Part shown: one piece after another, positions 9,272 to 17,999 of the stretch | How the letters are laid out: each line of letters starts with the position of its first letter | How positions within the stretch are numbered: position 1 is the first letter of the stretch | Source: Cryptosporangium arvum DSM 44712 | GTDB lineage: Bacteria > Actinomycetota > Actinomycetes > Mycobacteriales > Cryptosporangiaceae | DNA length: 64,000 nucleotides | Assembly: GCF_000585375.1 (NCBI RefSeq) | Contig: NZ_KK073874.1 | Location: forward strand, 4,340,001-4,404,000 | Reading direction: 5' to 3' | The notes under the pieces: model-generated | The model's input: the letters and a program-made list of their open reading frames with translations, nothing else | Databases searched by the model: none | Told to the model about the DNA's origin: nothing | Translations under genes and position numbers: made by a program

Positions 9272-10284
9272 CGGGGCTTCACCTCCACGATCGCGCCGGT
9301 GCCGGCACTGGTGCGGGCCGCGTCGAGCACGACCGCGGTCGCGATCGCGTCGGCCGGGTGGACCGGTGGGGAACCCTCGCCCCGCACGGCCGCGGCGAAG
9401 CGGGGATAGAAGGTGTCCCAGCGTCCGCGTTCGGTCGGATGACGGCGCGCGGAGCCGCCTGCGTACACGGTGCCGTAGTTCTCCTCCGGTTCGGTTCCCC
9501 AGGTGTCGGCGCCGGCGACGAGCTGCTCCTCCTGGCTGTCGCCCGCCGCGACGACGTAGGTGCCCTCGGTGCCGGTCACCCGCCACCGGGGACCGGGCGC
9601 GGACTGGCTCCAGCTGCCCCACAGGTGCGAGCGGGCACCGGACTCGTGGGTGAGGGCGAGGAACACGTCGTCGTCCAGCCCCGATTCGCGCTCGCGCCAC
9701 TCCGCGTAGACCGCGCGGACCGGCCCGAGCAGGAACAACGCCTGGTCGACGAGGTGGCTGCCGAAGTCCAGCAGCGTGCCGCCGCCGGAGCGCCCCGGCC
9801 CGTCCTGCGGGGCGTAGCGCTCGAACCGGGACTCCAGCCGCGTCACGGTGCCGAGCACACCCTCGTCGACCAGGGCCCGCACGGTGCGGAAGTCCGAGTC
9901 CTCCCGGCGGTTCTGGTACGGGCTGAGCACCAGCCCGAGCCGCGCGGCCAGCTCCACCGAGGCACGCGCGGCCGACGCGTCGAGCGCGAACGGTTTGTCG
10001 CAGACCACCGCCATCCCCAGCCCGAGCGCCTCCTCGGTCAGCGCGCTGTGGGTGTCGGCCGGGGTGGAGATCGCGACCGCCTCGACGCCGAGCCCGGCCA
10101 GCTCGGCCAGGCTCGCCACCGTCGCCGCGCCGGGCACCTCCCGCTCGACCAGGGCCCGGCGCTCGGGCGCGGACGTGAGTACCGCGACCAGCTCGCACTC
10201 CGGCGCGGCCCGGAGCAGCGGCGCGTGGAAGTACCGCCCTCCGAACCCGTACCCGACCAGGCCGAACCGCACAGGTGTCGTCAT
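9268..10284 (-). CDS. Gfo/Idh/MocA-family NAD(P)-dependent oxidoreductase
   Basis: This 338-residue protein starts with a Rossmann fold (RFGLVGYGFGGRYFHAP). It has CDKPF, equivalent to the family's EKP motif with the catalytic lysine, and a C-terminal alpha/beta domain with GGGTLLDFGSHLVDQALFLLG. Family members oxidise or reduce sugars, inositols and related polyols. It is coupled by 4-base overlaps to the ABC ATPase gene upstream and the UPF0303 gene downstream, so it probably acts on the sugar imported by this operon. The substrate is unknown. Confidence 0.9.
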   Translation of the reverse strand: MTTPVRFGLVGYGFGGRYFHAPLLRAAPECELVAVLTSAPERRALVEREVPGAATVASLAELAGLGVEAVAISTPADTHSALTEEALGLGMAVVCDKPFALDASAARASVELAARLGLVLSPYQNRREDSDFRTVRALVDEGVLGTVTRLESRFERYAPQDGPGRSGGGTLLDFGSHLVDQALFLLGPVRAVYAEWRERESGLDDDVFLALTHESGARSHLWGSWSQSAPGPRWRVTGTEGTYVVAAGDSQEEQLVAGADTWGTEPEENYGTVYAGGSARRHPTERGRWDTFYPRFAAAVRGEGSPPVHPADAIATAVVLDAARTSAGTGAIVEVKPR

Positions 10285-11054
10285 TCGCCTGATTCAACCA
10301 GGGTGGTCGCGCCGGTCATGATCGCGACCGCCTCCGACATCGAGTGCGAGTCGGGGGTGATCACGCCCGCGCACCGGCCCAGGCGCTGGATGTGGATGCG
10401 GTCGGCGACCTCGAACACGTGCGGCATGTTGTGGCTGATCAGGATCGTCGGCAGCCCGCGCGAGCGGACCTCCCGGATCATCCGGAGCACCTGGTTGGAC
10501 TCCTTGACCCCGAGGGCGGCCGTGGGCTCGTCGAGCACGATGACCTTGCTGCCGAACGCGGCGGCCCGCGCCACCGAGACGGCCTGGCGCTGGCCGCCGG
10601 AGAGCGTCTCGACCGGCTGCGCCATGTTCTGCAGCGTGCCGATCCCGAGGTCGGTGAGGGCCTTGGCGGCGTCGTCACGCATCCCCGGCTTGTCCACCAT
10701 CCGCAGCACGCTCCCGAGGAACCCCGGGCGGCGGCGTTCGCGGCCGAGGAACAGGTTGCTGGCGATGTCGAGCGCCGGCGCGACCGCGAGTGTCTGGTAC
10801 ACGGTCTCGATCCCGGCCTCGCGGGCGTCCTGCGGGCGGCGGAACTGCACCGGCTGCCCGTCGACGTGGATCTCGCCCGCGTCCGGCACCAGTGCCCCGG
10901 TCAGGCACTTGATCAGCGTCGACTTCCCGGCGCCGTTGTCCCCGATGATCGCCAGCACCTCACCGGGGTACAGGTCGAGATCGACGCCGTCCAGCCCGAC
11001 GACGCGCCCGAACGTCTTCACCAGCCCTCGCGCGGAGAGCACCGGATCAGTCAT
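10281..11054 (-). CDS. Sugar ABC transporter ATP-binding protein (single NBD, FrcA-like)
   Basis: This 257-residue ATPase has Walker A GDNGAGKST at residues 38-46, signature LSGGQRQAVSVARA, Walker B VIVLDEPTAALG and the switch histidine in ILISHNM. RbsA-type sugar ATPases usually carry two such domains; this one has a single domain, as in fructose importer FrcA, so it would act as a homodimer. ATGA overlaps couple it to the permease upstream and the dehydrogenase downstream. The gene order binding protein-permease-ATPase also resembles the frc arrangement. Confidence 0.93.
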   Translation of the reverse strand: MTDPVLSARGLVKTFGRVVGLDGVDLDLYPGEVLAIIGDNGAGKSTLIKCLTGALVPDAGEIHVDGQPVQFRRPQDAREAGIETVYQTLAVAPALDIASNLFLGRERRRPGFLGSVLRMVDKPGMRDDAAKALTDLGIGTLQNMAQPVETLSGGQRQAVSVARAAAFGSKVIVLDEPTAALGVKESNQVLRMIREVRSRGLPTILISHNMPHVFEVADRIHIQRLGRCAGVITPDSHSMSEAVAIMTGATTLVESGE

Positions 11055-12076
11055 GCCTTCACCCTCCGGATCCACTGGTCGACACCGACCGCGACGATCA
11101 CCAGGAGGCCGACGGCCAGCACGCGGTACTGGTCGTCGACGCCGGCCAGCGACAGGCCGCTGCGGAACGCGCCGACGATGAGCGCGCCGAGCAGCGTGCC
11201 CAGCAGCGCCCCCCGGCCGCCGAAGAGGCTGGTACCGCCGATGACCACGGCCGTGATGCTCTCCAGGTTGGCGTCGGTGATGGCGTTGGGGCTGGCCGCC
11301 CCGGCCCGGCCGATCAGGATCCAGGCGGTGAGGCCGTAGATCGCTCCGGCGACCGCGTAGACGCTGAGCAGGACGCGGTCGACGCGGATGCCGGCCAGGC
11401 GGGCGGCCTCCTTGTCGTCGCCGACCGCGTAGACGTGCCGGCCCCACGCGGTGTTGGCCAGCGCGAAGCCGACCCCCAGGTAGAGCAGGACGACGATCAC
11501 CACGCCCCAGGTGATGCGCCACCGGCCGACGCCGAACGACTCGCCGGTCCAGTTCAGCAGCGCCGGGAGTGCGTCGGCCTGGACGCTCTGCCCGCTGGTG
11601 TAGAGCAGGCCGATCGCGGTGAAGACGCTCAGCGTGCCGAGCGTGACGATGAACGGCGGGAGCGAGATCCGGGTGACCAGCGCGCCGTTGATCAGCCCGG
11701 CGACGACGCCGAGCGCGAGCGCGACGAGCACCGCCAGGACGCCGGGGATCCCGCCGTCCTCGGCGAGCTTTGCCGCGACCATCATCGCCAGGATCGTGAC
11801 CGCGCCGACCGACAGGTCGATTCCCGCGGTGAGGATGATCAGCGTCTGGCCCACCGCCAGCGCACCGATGACCGCGACCTGCTGCAGCAGCAGGGAGAGC
11901 GACGCGGGCTGGGCGAAGCGGGGGTTGAGCGCCGAGAACACGGCGAATGCGATGACCAGGACGATCAGCGGGCTGAGCGAGGGGTGGCCGTGCAGCACGT
12001 GCTGCACCCGTTGCAGCGGGGACTGCCGGCGCCGCGCGAACTCCTCGGCGGCCGTCGTGGTGGCTATCCCCAGCAC
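11051..12076 (-). CDS. Sugar ABC transporter permease (RbsC/FrcC family)
   Basis: This 341-residue membrane protein has about eight to ten hydrophobic segments and the family hallmarks QTLIILTAGIDLSVGAV and VIGGTSLFGGRG. It forms the channel for sugar uptake with the adjacent ATPase. The frame stays open far upstream, through the binding-protein gene. I choose GTG 12076, 13 bases inside the end of that gene, which gives a normal family length with a cytoplasmic N-terminus. Confidence 0.9.
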   Translation of the reverse strand: MLGIATTTAAEEFARRRQSPLQRVQHVLHGHPSLSPLIVLVIAFAVFSALNPRFAQPASLSLLLQQVAVIGALAVGQTLIILTAGIDLSVGAVTILAMMVAAKLAEDGGIPGVLAVLVALALGVVAGLINGALVTRISLPPFIVTLGTLSVFTAIGLLYTSGQSVQADALPALLNWTGESFGVGRWRITWGVVIVVLLYLGVGFALANTAWGRHVYAVGDDKEAARLAGIRVDRVLLSVYAVAGAIYGLTAWILIGRAGAASPNAITDANLESITAVVIGGTSLFGGRGALLGTLLGALIVGAFRSGLSLAGVDDQYRVLAVGLLVIVAVGVDQWIRRVKA

Positions 12077-13113
12077 AGCTCGGCGCCCTTGGTGGTGTCG
12101 ATGCTCTCGACGCCGTCGGCCGGCTTGTCGGTGACCAGCGCGACGCCGGTGTCGAAGAAGTCCTTGCCGCCGGTGACCGACGGCTTCTTCCCGTCGGTCG
12201 CGATGTCCTTGATCGCCTTCACGCCGAGCTCGGCCATCTTGACCGGGTACTGCTGGGAGGTCGCGTTGATGATGCCGTCCTTGACCTGCTTCACGCCGTC
12301 GCAGCCGCCGTCGACCGAGACGACGAGCGCGTTCGTGATGCCCGCGGCCTTCAGGGCCTTCTGCGCACCGACCGCGGCCGGTTCGTTGAGCGTGTAGACG
12401 ACGTTGATGCCCGGGTTCTTGGTCAGGCAGCGTTCCATCGCGGTCCGGCCGCCGTCCTCGGCGCCCTGCGTGGGCTCGTTGCACACGATCTGGTAAGTGC
12501 CGCCGGAGTACCGGCCGGTCTTCGCCTCGTCGCCGTTCTTCATCTTGTCGCCGGTGGGGATGCCCATGCCGGTGAGGAAGCCCTGGTCGCGGTTGTAGTC
12601 GACCGAGACGATCTTGTCGTTGAACAGGTCGAGCAGCGCGATCGTCGCCGGTTTCCCGGCGAGCTGCACCGCGGTCCACTTGCCGATCAGCTCACCGGCG
12701 CGGAAGTTGTCGGTGGCGAACGTGATGTCGACCGTGTCGGCGGGGTCCGGGGGAGTGTCCAGCGCGATGACGTAGAGGCCGGCGTCGCGCGCCTTCTTGA
12801 TCGCGGAGTTGACGCCGGGTCCGTTCGGGGTGATCAGGATGCCCTTGTCGCCACGGGCGATCGCGTCCTCGATGGCCTGCACCTGGGTCTGCTCGTCGCC
12901 GTCTTCCTTGCCGGCGGCCAGGGTGAGCTTGACTCCGTTGTCGGCCGCGGCCTTCTTCGCGCCGTCCTGCATCGTCACGAAGAACGGGTTCGTGGAGTTC
13001 TTGGTGATCAGTGAGACCGAGACCGAGTCGCTGCTGCCGCTGTCACCGCATCCGGCGGCGGCCAGGGCCAGCGCGACCGCGGTGAGAACGCCTAAGACTC
13101 TGCGCTTGTTCAT
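12064..13113 (-). CDS. Sugar-binding lipoprotein of ABC transporter
   Basis: This 349-residue solute-binding protein begins with a lipoprotein signal (LALAAAGC, acylated C22), followed by a flexible Ser/Asp-rich stretch and a periplasmic-binding type 1 fold (VSLITKNSTNPFFVTMQDGAKKAA; later VYTLNEPAAVGAQKAL and VVSVDGG). It captures a sugar outside the membrane for the RbsC-like permease. It is the first gene of the operon. One copy of the GACAACGTTGTC operator lies 17 bp upstream of its start, so the divergent LacI protein should repress it. Confidence 0.93.
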   Translation of the reverse strand: MNKRRVLGVLTAVALALAAAGCGDSGSSDSVSVSLITKNSTNPFFVTMQDGAKKAAADNGVKLTLAAGKEDGDEQTQVQAIEDAIARGDKGILITPNGPGVNSAIKKARDAGLYVIALDTPPDPADTVDITFATDNFRAGELIGKWTAVQLAGKPATIALLDLFNDKIVSVDYNRDQGFLTGMGIPTGDKMKNGDEAKTGRYSGGTYQIVCNEPTQGAEDGGRTAMERCLTKNPGINVVYTLNEPAAVGAQKALKAAGITNALVVSVDGGCDGVKQVKDGIINATSQQYPVKMAELGVKAIKDIATDGKKPSVTGGKDFFDTGVALVTDKPADGVESIDTTKGAELCWG

Positions 13114-13129
13114 CGCCTGCTCCTTTGCT

Positions 13130-13141
13130 GACAACGTTGTC
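13130..13141. promoter_or_regulatory. LacI-type operator 1 (sugar operon side)
   Basis: GACAACGTTGTC is a perfect 12-bp palindrome with the central CG typical of LacI-family operators. It lies just upstream of the binding-protein start. An identical copy is at 13205-13216. Confidence 0.85.
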
Positions 13142-13204
13142 GGGGAGTGTTGACCCTCTGAACCGATGGAGTCAATAGCGGGCCGGAGATGATGCAGACT
13201 CGTT

Positions 13205-13216
13205 GACAACGTTGTC
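13205..13216. promoter_or_regulatory. LacI-type operator 2 (lacI side)
   Basis: This is a second identical GACAACGTTGTC, 75 bp from the first and 23 bp before the lacI start. Two sites suggest autoregulation and possibly a repression loop. A 5'-flanking T is shared only in part, so the 12-bp core defines the site. Confidence 0.85.
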
Positions 13217-13239
13217 GAAGTTGGGACAGGATCCAGCCC

Positions 13240-14247
13240 ATGAGCCGGGCGACGCTGCGTGACGTGGCGCTGTTGGCCGGCGTCAGCCCGAAGACCGTCT
13301 CCCGGGTGGTCAACCGCGAACCGGGGGTCACCGAGGCGAAGGTCACCGCGGTCACCGCGGCCATCGAGAAGCTGGGCTACCGCCCGAACTTCACCGCGAG
13401 CAGCCTCCGGCGCGCCGGCGGCCGTACGGCGACGATCGGCGTCGTGCTCGAGAACGTGGCCAACCCGTTCTCGTCGAGCCTGCACCGGGCCATGGAGGAC
13501 GTCGCCCGCGAGCACGGCGTCTCGATCCTGGCCGGCAGCGTCGACGAGGACCCGGCCCGCGAGCGCGACCTGATCAACATCTTCGCCGGTCGGCAGGTGG
13601 ACGGGTTGGTGGTCGCCCCGGCGAGCGGCAACCAGGGGTACCTGACGACCGAGCTCCTCGCCGGCACCCCGGTGGTGTTCGTCGACCGGCCGCCGGTGGG
13701 GATCCAGGCCGACACCGTGGTGATCGACAACCGCGCGGGCGCCCGGCGGGCCGTCGAGCACCTGATCGCGCACGGCCACCACACGATCGGCTACCTGGGT
13801 GACCTGCGCTCGATCGCGACCGCCCGCGACCGTCTGCAGGGCTACCGGGACGCGCTGGCCGACCAGGGCATCCGGCCCGGACCGGTGGTGGAGGACGTCC
13901 ACACCGAGCGCGAGGCCGAGCAGGCCGTCCACCGCATGCTCGCCGGCAGCCGGCCGCCGACCGCGCTGTTCACCGCCCAGAACCTGGTGACGATCGGCGC
14001 GATCCGCGCGCTGCGCGCACTACGTCGCCAGCACGCGGTGGCGCTCGTCGGCTTCGACGACTTCCCGCTCGCCGATCTCCTGGAACCCGGCGTGACCGTC
14101 GTCGCGCAGGACCCGACGGCGATGGGGCGGCTCGCGGCGTCGCTGGTGTTCCGGCGGCTGGCCGGCGAATCCGGGGAGCCCGCGGTGCACGAGATCCCGA
14201 CCCGGCTCATCCCCCGGGGGTCGGGGGAGATTCAGAACGTCGTGTAA
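13240..14247 (+). CDS. LacI-family repressor of the sugar operon
   Basis: This 335-residue regulator has an N-terminal helix-turn-helix (TLRDVALLAGVSPKTVSRVVNREPGV, about residues 5-30), a hinge helix region (NFTASSLRR) and a periplasmic-binding-like sugar sensor (IGVVLENVANPFSS; GFDDFPLADLLEPGVTVVAQDP). It is divergent from the sugar operon across 126 bp holding two identical GACAACGTTGTC operators, so control of both units is very likely. Its effector is probably the imported sugar or a breakdown product. The 3' end overlaps the convergent SDR gene by 16 bases. Confidence 0.95.
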   Translation: MSRATLRDVALLAGVSPKTVSRVVNREPGVTEAKVTAVTAAIEKLGYRPNFTASSLRRAGGRTATIGVVLENVANPFSSSLHRAMEDVAREHGVSILAGSVDEDPARERDLINIFAGRQVDGLVVAPASGNQGYLTTELLAGTPVVFVDRPPVGIQADTVVIDNRAGARRAVEHLIAHGHHTIGYLGDLRSIATARDRLQGYRDALADQGIRPGPVVEDVHTEREAEQAVHRMLAGSRPPTALFTAQNLVTIGAIRALRALRRQHAVALVGFDDFPLADLLEPGVTVVAQDPTAMGRLAASLVFRRLAGESGEPAVHEIPTRLIPRGSGEIQNVV

Positions 14248-14999
14248 CCGCCGTCGACGACGAGCACCGAGCCGGTCATGAACGACGACGCCGGGCTGGC
14301 CAGGAACACCACGGCCGGCGCGATCTCGTGCGGTTCCGCGGCCCGCCGCATCGGGGCGTCGCCGATCCAGTGGGCGGCGAACTCGGGGCGGTCGATCGGG
14401 GTCATGTCGGTGCGCACGTAGCCGGGCGCGACGGCGTTGACCCGCACCCCGTGCGGGGCCCACTCGGCGGCGAGCGACTTCGTCAGGTGGTGCACCCCGG
14501 CCTTGGACGCGTTGTAGGCCGGCTGCCACTGGGGCCGGTTGACGATCTCGCCGGACATCGAGCCGACGTTGACGATCACCCCGCCGCCGGCGCGCACCAT
14601 GCCCGCGCCGAACGCCTGGCAGCCGTACCAGACCCCGGTGAGGTTCACCGAGATCACCTCGTGCCAGTCGGCCTCGGTGACCTCCAGCGCGGGCCGGTGG
14701 ATGCAGGTGCCGGCGTTGTTGACGAGCACGTCGACCGGCCCGAACGCCGCGGTGATCTCCTCGGCCGCGGCGAACACGGCCGCGCGGTCGGCCATGTCGG
14801 CGGTGAACGCGGCCGCGCGGACGTTGCTGGCCGCCAGCTCGGCCACCACGCGGGCGCTGGCCTCCGCGTCACGTGCCAGGATCGCCACCGACGCCCCGGC
14901 CTCACCGAGCGCGTGCGCGAACGCCCGGCCCAGGCCACGATTGCCGCCGGTGACGACGGCGACCTTCCCGGGTAGCGCGAACGTGTCCAGAACCGTCAT
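14232..14999 (-). CDS. Short-chain dehydrogenase/reductase (SDR)
   Basis: This 255-residue classical SDR has the cofactor loop TGGNRGLGRAFA near residue 17, NNAG, the catalytic serine in GSMSG, and YNASK carrying catalytic Tyr and Lys. LVVDGGYTTF closes the protein. It is most like sugar- or polyol-oxidising SDRs (gluconate 5-dehydrogenase type), but the substrate is not certain. It is convergent with lacI (16-base overlap) and divergent from the alpha/beta hydrolase gene. Confidence 0.88.
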   Translation of the reverse strand: MTVLDTFALPGKVAVVTGGNRGLGRAFAHALGEAGASVAILARDAEASARVVAELAASNVRAAAFTADMADRAAVFAAAEEITAAFGPVDVLVNNAGTCIHRPALEVTEADWHEVISVNLTGVWYGCQAFGAGMVRAGGGVIVNVGSMSGEIVNRPQWQPAYNASKAGVHHLTKSLAAEWAPHGVRVNAVAPGYVRTDMTPIDRPEFAAHWIGDAPMRRAAEPHEIAPAVVFLASPASSFMTGSVLVVDGGYTTF

Positions 15000-15072
15000 G
15001 GCACCGATCCTCGCAGAGCCACCCACACGAGCACTGAACAATCCGTACACCCCGGAGTTACGCCGTCCGGGT

Positions 15073-15858
15073 ATGCCTCTGTTCGACCAGATCAGCGCGA
15101 CGCTCACCGGCGTCGCCGACGACCGGCCGCCCGTGGTGCTCGTGCACGGGCTCACCTACGACCGGCGGCAGTGGGGACCGCTCACCCGCGAGCTGGACGC
15201 CCTGGACCCGGGCCGCCGGACGTTCGCCCTCGACCTTCCGGGCCACGGCCAGTCGCCGCCCCGCGACGCGTACGGCAGCGACGAGACCGCCGAGGTGCTG
15301 CACCGCGCGATCACCGCGGCCGGGCTGGACGCCCCGGTCGTGGTCGGGCATTCGCTCGGCGGGATCCTCGCGACCGTCTACGCCGCCCGCTACCCGACGC
15401 GGGGAGTGCTCAACCTCGACCAGCCGCTGCGGCTCGGCCGGTTCGGCGCGGTGGTACGCGACGTCGAGCCGGTGCTGCGCGGGCCGGACTGGCGGGCGGT
15501 CTGGGACCGGTTCGTCGCCGGGATGGGCACCGACGGGCTCGCCCCCGACGCGCGGGCGCTGGCCCGGGACGCCTCCGCACCCCGGGCCGACCTGCTCCTC
15601 GGCTACTGGGCCGAGATCCTGGGGTCGACGGACGAGGAGATCGACGCCCGGCGCGCGCGGGAGCTGGCCGAGATCGCCGCCCGTGGCGTCCCGTACGTGC
15701 TCGTCACGTCCACCGAGCCCGAGGTGCGGCTCCCCGGCGTGGAGCAGGTCGTGCTCCCCGGCGGCGGGCACTTCCCGCACCTCGCGCACCCGCGTGCGGT
15801 CGCCGAGCTGCTGGCTCAGAGCGTCCAGCGGGTAGGGCCGCCGGGAGCCGGCTGGTAA
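15073..15858 (+). CDS. Alpha/beta-fold hydrolase
   Basis: This 261-residue hydrolase has the oxyanion segment VVLVHGLTYDRRQW, the nucleophile serine in VVGHSLGG, and the catalytic histidine in LPGGGHFPHLAHP near the C-terminus. The ATG at 15073 starts the family's usual N-terminus; upstream in-frame codons belong to the antisense of the SDR gene. It is divergent from that SDR. Its end overlaps the end of the AAA/TPR gene by 43 bases. The substrate (ester, lactone or other) cannot be given. Confidence 0.88.
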   Translation: MPLFDQISATLTGVADDRPPVVLVHGLTYDRRQWGPLTRELDALDPGRRTFALDLPGHGQSPPRDAYGSDETAEVLHRAITAAGLDAPVVVGHSLGGILATVYAARYPTRGVLNLDQPLRLGRFGAVVRDVEPVLRGPDWRAVWDRFVAGMGTDGLAPDARALARDASAPRADLLLGYWAEILGSTDEEIDARRARELAEIAARGVPYVLVTSTEPEVRLPGVEQVVLPGGGHFPHLAHPRAVAELLAQSVQRVGPPGAGW

Positions 15859-17999
15859 CGCAGGAACCGGCCGGTGCGCAGCGACGCGCCCAGGTGCGCA
15901 CCGGCCAGCGGGGCCTGGGCCGCGATCCGCGCGACCGTCGCGCGGAGCGCCCGGGTGGTGTTGACCCGGGCGCGCTCCGCCTCCGCCGCCGACGTGCGGG
16001 GACGCCCGCCGAGGCCGGTGGCGGCGCGCAGCTCGGCGACGAGCGCGCTCCGCTCGGCGTCGGCACCGGCCGCCGCGTCGGCGTCGCCGGCACGGTCGGC
16101 TTCGGCGAGTGCGGCGTCCAGTTCGGCCAGTCGTCGCCGGTAGGCCCGGCGCGCGTCGGCGTCGAGGATCGGCTCGGCCGCGCCGACGACCAGCCCGGCG
16201 CCGCCGGCCGCCAGGTCCAGCGCGGCGATCTCCTGCCCGGGAGCGGCCAGCAGGGCCCGGAGAAAGTCCACGCCCCGCCCGTTCCGGAGCCGGGCGGTCT
16301 CCGCTCCGGCGCGCAGTACCCAGTCCTCGCCGTCGCGCACCAGCGTCCACCCGGGGTCGGCGGGGGCCGATCCCAGCCTGCCGGTGATCGCGGCGGCGCG
16401 CTCGGCGTCGCCGGGTGCGTTCCGTCCGGCCAGCGTGGCGGCGAGCCAGGGCAGCGCGCCGAGCCGCTCCTCGAGGGCGATCGCCCGGTCGAAGTGCCCC
16501 GCGGCCTCGGTGGTGCGGCCGAGGCGGGTGGCCAAGCGGCCGAGCACGTCGTCGACCGGGCCGGTGACCGTGTTGGCACCGCCCCAGACGACCAGCCGCC
16601 CGGAGAACGGTCCCAGCGTCTCGTACAGCGCCTCGACCGCGGGACGCTCACCCACGCGCGCGGCGACGACGCCCAGGTCGGCCACCGCGCCCAACCAGCG
16701 CGGCCCGCCGCCGGCCAGCACCGACGGCAGCGAGCGGGTCAGCTCCAGCGCCGCCTCGGCCTCGGCGCCGCTCTCGACCAGCACCCGGGCCGCGGTCGCC
16801 TCGAAGTACTGGCCGGGGATGCGCCGGGCCAGCGCCCGCAGCCCGGTGACGTCCGGGTCCGCCGTACCCCGCACCAGCGCCAGGTTCCCGGCCAGCGTGG
16901 CGACCAGCCGATCGGTGTCGGGCAGCCCCGCCGCCCGCCCCCGCTCCGCGACCAGCGCGGTGAGCTCCTCGGCGAGGTCGAAGCGCCCGCGGACGAGCGC
17001 CAGCACGGCCTGCCGGGAGAGCACGACGACCGCTGCTTCGGCGTCGCCGGAGAGCTCCGCGGCCCGGCCGTAGGCCACCAGCGCCGCCTCGGCCGCGTCC
17101 AGGTCGGCCAGCTCCACCAGCGCGGTGAAGCGCCAGAACAGGCCCCGCAGCTCGGTCGGCAGGTCACCGGCCCGGCAGGCCTGCGCGACGATTTCCGCCG
17201 CGACCTCCAGACGTTCCCCGGCGGCGGCCGGATCCCAGAGCGCGTGCAGCCGGTCGTCGAGCACCGCCGCGATCGTGCCGGGATCGTCGCTCGCGCGGGC
17301 CAGCACCAGGGCCCGATCGGCCAGGTCGCGGCGGTGCGCGGCGGCCGAGGCGTCGCCGAGCAGCGCACGCGCCAGGCGGGCCACGGCCCGGGCCCGCAGC
17401 GCGGTGGGGAGCGGGCGCTCGGCGGCGTCGCGCAGCAGCCGGACCAGCCCGGCGTCGAGCTCCAGGAACCCGGCCCGCGACGGGGTGGCCAGCGCGGCCC
17501 GCACCACCGCGTCCAGGTCGGTGCCGTCGAGCCCGGCCGCGAAGTCCAGCGCCGGGCCGGGAAGCCCGCCGGAGACCAGCCAGACGGCGTGCGCGGCGTC
17601 GGGGGAGAGGCCGGGCAGGAGCGGAGCCAGGTCGGGTTCCGACAGACCGCCCAGGTGTACCTCGGGCGGGAGACCGAGCGGAGCGGCGGCGGTGATCAGC
17701 ACGGCGGCGCCGTCGGCGGAGAGCCGCGCGACCAGGTCGGGGAGCGGGTCGGCGCCGTCCAGCACGACCAGGCGGGGCGACCCGGGACGGTCGGTCGGCG
17801 TCCGGGTGACGGGCAGCCCGCGGGCTGCGGCAAGCGCCGCGGCGGCGTCGGCGAGCGCCGTCTTGCCCGCACCGGCCGGCCCGGTGACGACGAGATGCCC
17901 GCCGACGCCGGCCGTCGCGCCGTCGAGCAGCCGGGCGACCGCGCCGAGCTCGCGCCGCCGCCCGGCGAGCGGCGGGCGGGCGATCGGGGGCCCGGTCAC
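15816..17999 (-). CDS. Large AAA ATPase with TPR-like region and Arg-rich C-terminal domain
   Basis: This 727-residue protein begins with a STAND/AAA-type nucleotide-binding domain (GRRREL motif, Walker A GPAGAGKT at 40-47, VVLDGAD as Walker B). A long alpha-helical, TPR-like middle (about 200-560) follows. The last 130 residues resemble the C-terminal domain of many actinobacterial ATP-binding regulators (ERARVNTTRALRATVARIA...HLGASLRTGRFLRYQP) rather than a LuxR helix-turn-helix. It may thus act through protein contacts. GTG 17999 overlaps the upstream SDR stop in a GTGA junction. Function is unknown. Confidence 0.7.
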   Translation of the reverse strand: MTGPPIARPPLAGRRRELGAVARLLDGATAGVGGHLVVTGPAGAGKTALADAAAALAAARGLPVTRTPTDRPGSPRLVVLDGADPLPDLVARLSADGAAVLITAAAPLGLPPEVHLGGLSEPDLAPLLPGLSPDAAHAVWLVSGGLPGPALDFAAGLDGTDLDAVVRAALATPSRAGFLELDAGLVRLLRDAAERPLPTALRARAVARLARALLGDASAAAHRRDLADRALVLARASDDPGTIAAVLDDRLHALWDPAAAGERLEVAAEIVAQACRAGDLPTELRGLFWRFTALVELADLDAAEAALVAYGRAAELSGDAEAAVVVLSRQAVLALVRGRFDLAEELTALVAERGRAAGLPDTDRLVATLAGNLALVRGTADPDVTGLRALARRIPGQYFEATAARVLVESGAEAEAALELTRSLPSVLAGGGPRWLGAVADLGVVAARVGERPAVEALYETLGPFSGRLVVWGGANTVTGPVDDVLGRLATRLGRTTEAAGHFDRAIALEERLGALPWLAATLAGRNAPGDAERAAAITGRLGSAPADPGWTLVRDGEDWVLRAGAETARLRNGRGVDFLRALLAAPGQEIAALDLAAGGAGLVVGAAEPILDADARRAYRRRLAELDAALAEADRAGDADAAAGADAERSALVAELRAATGLGGRPRTSAAEAERARVNTTRALRATVARIAAQAPLAGAHLGASLRTGRFLRYQPAPGGPTRWTL

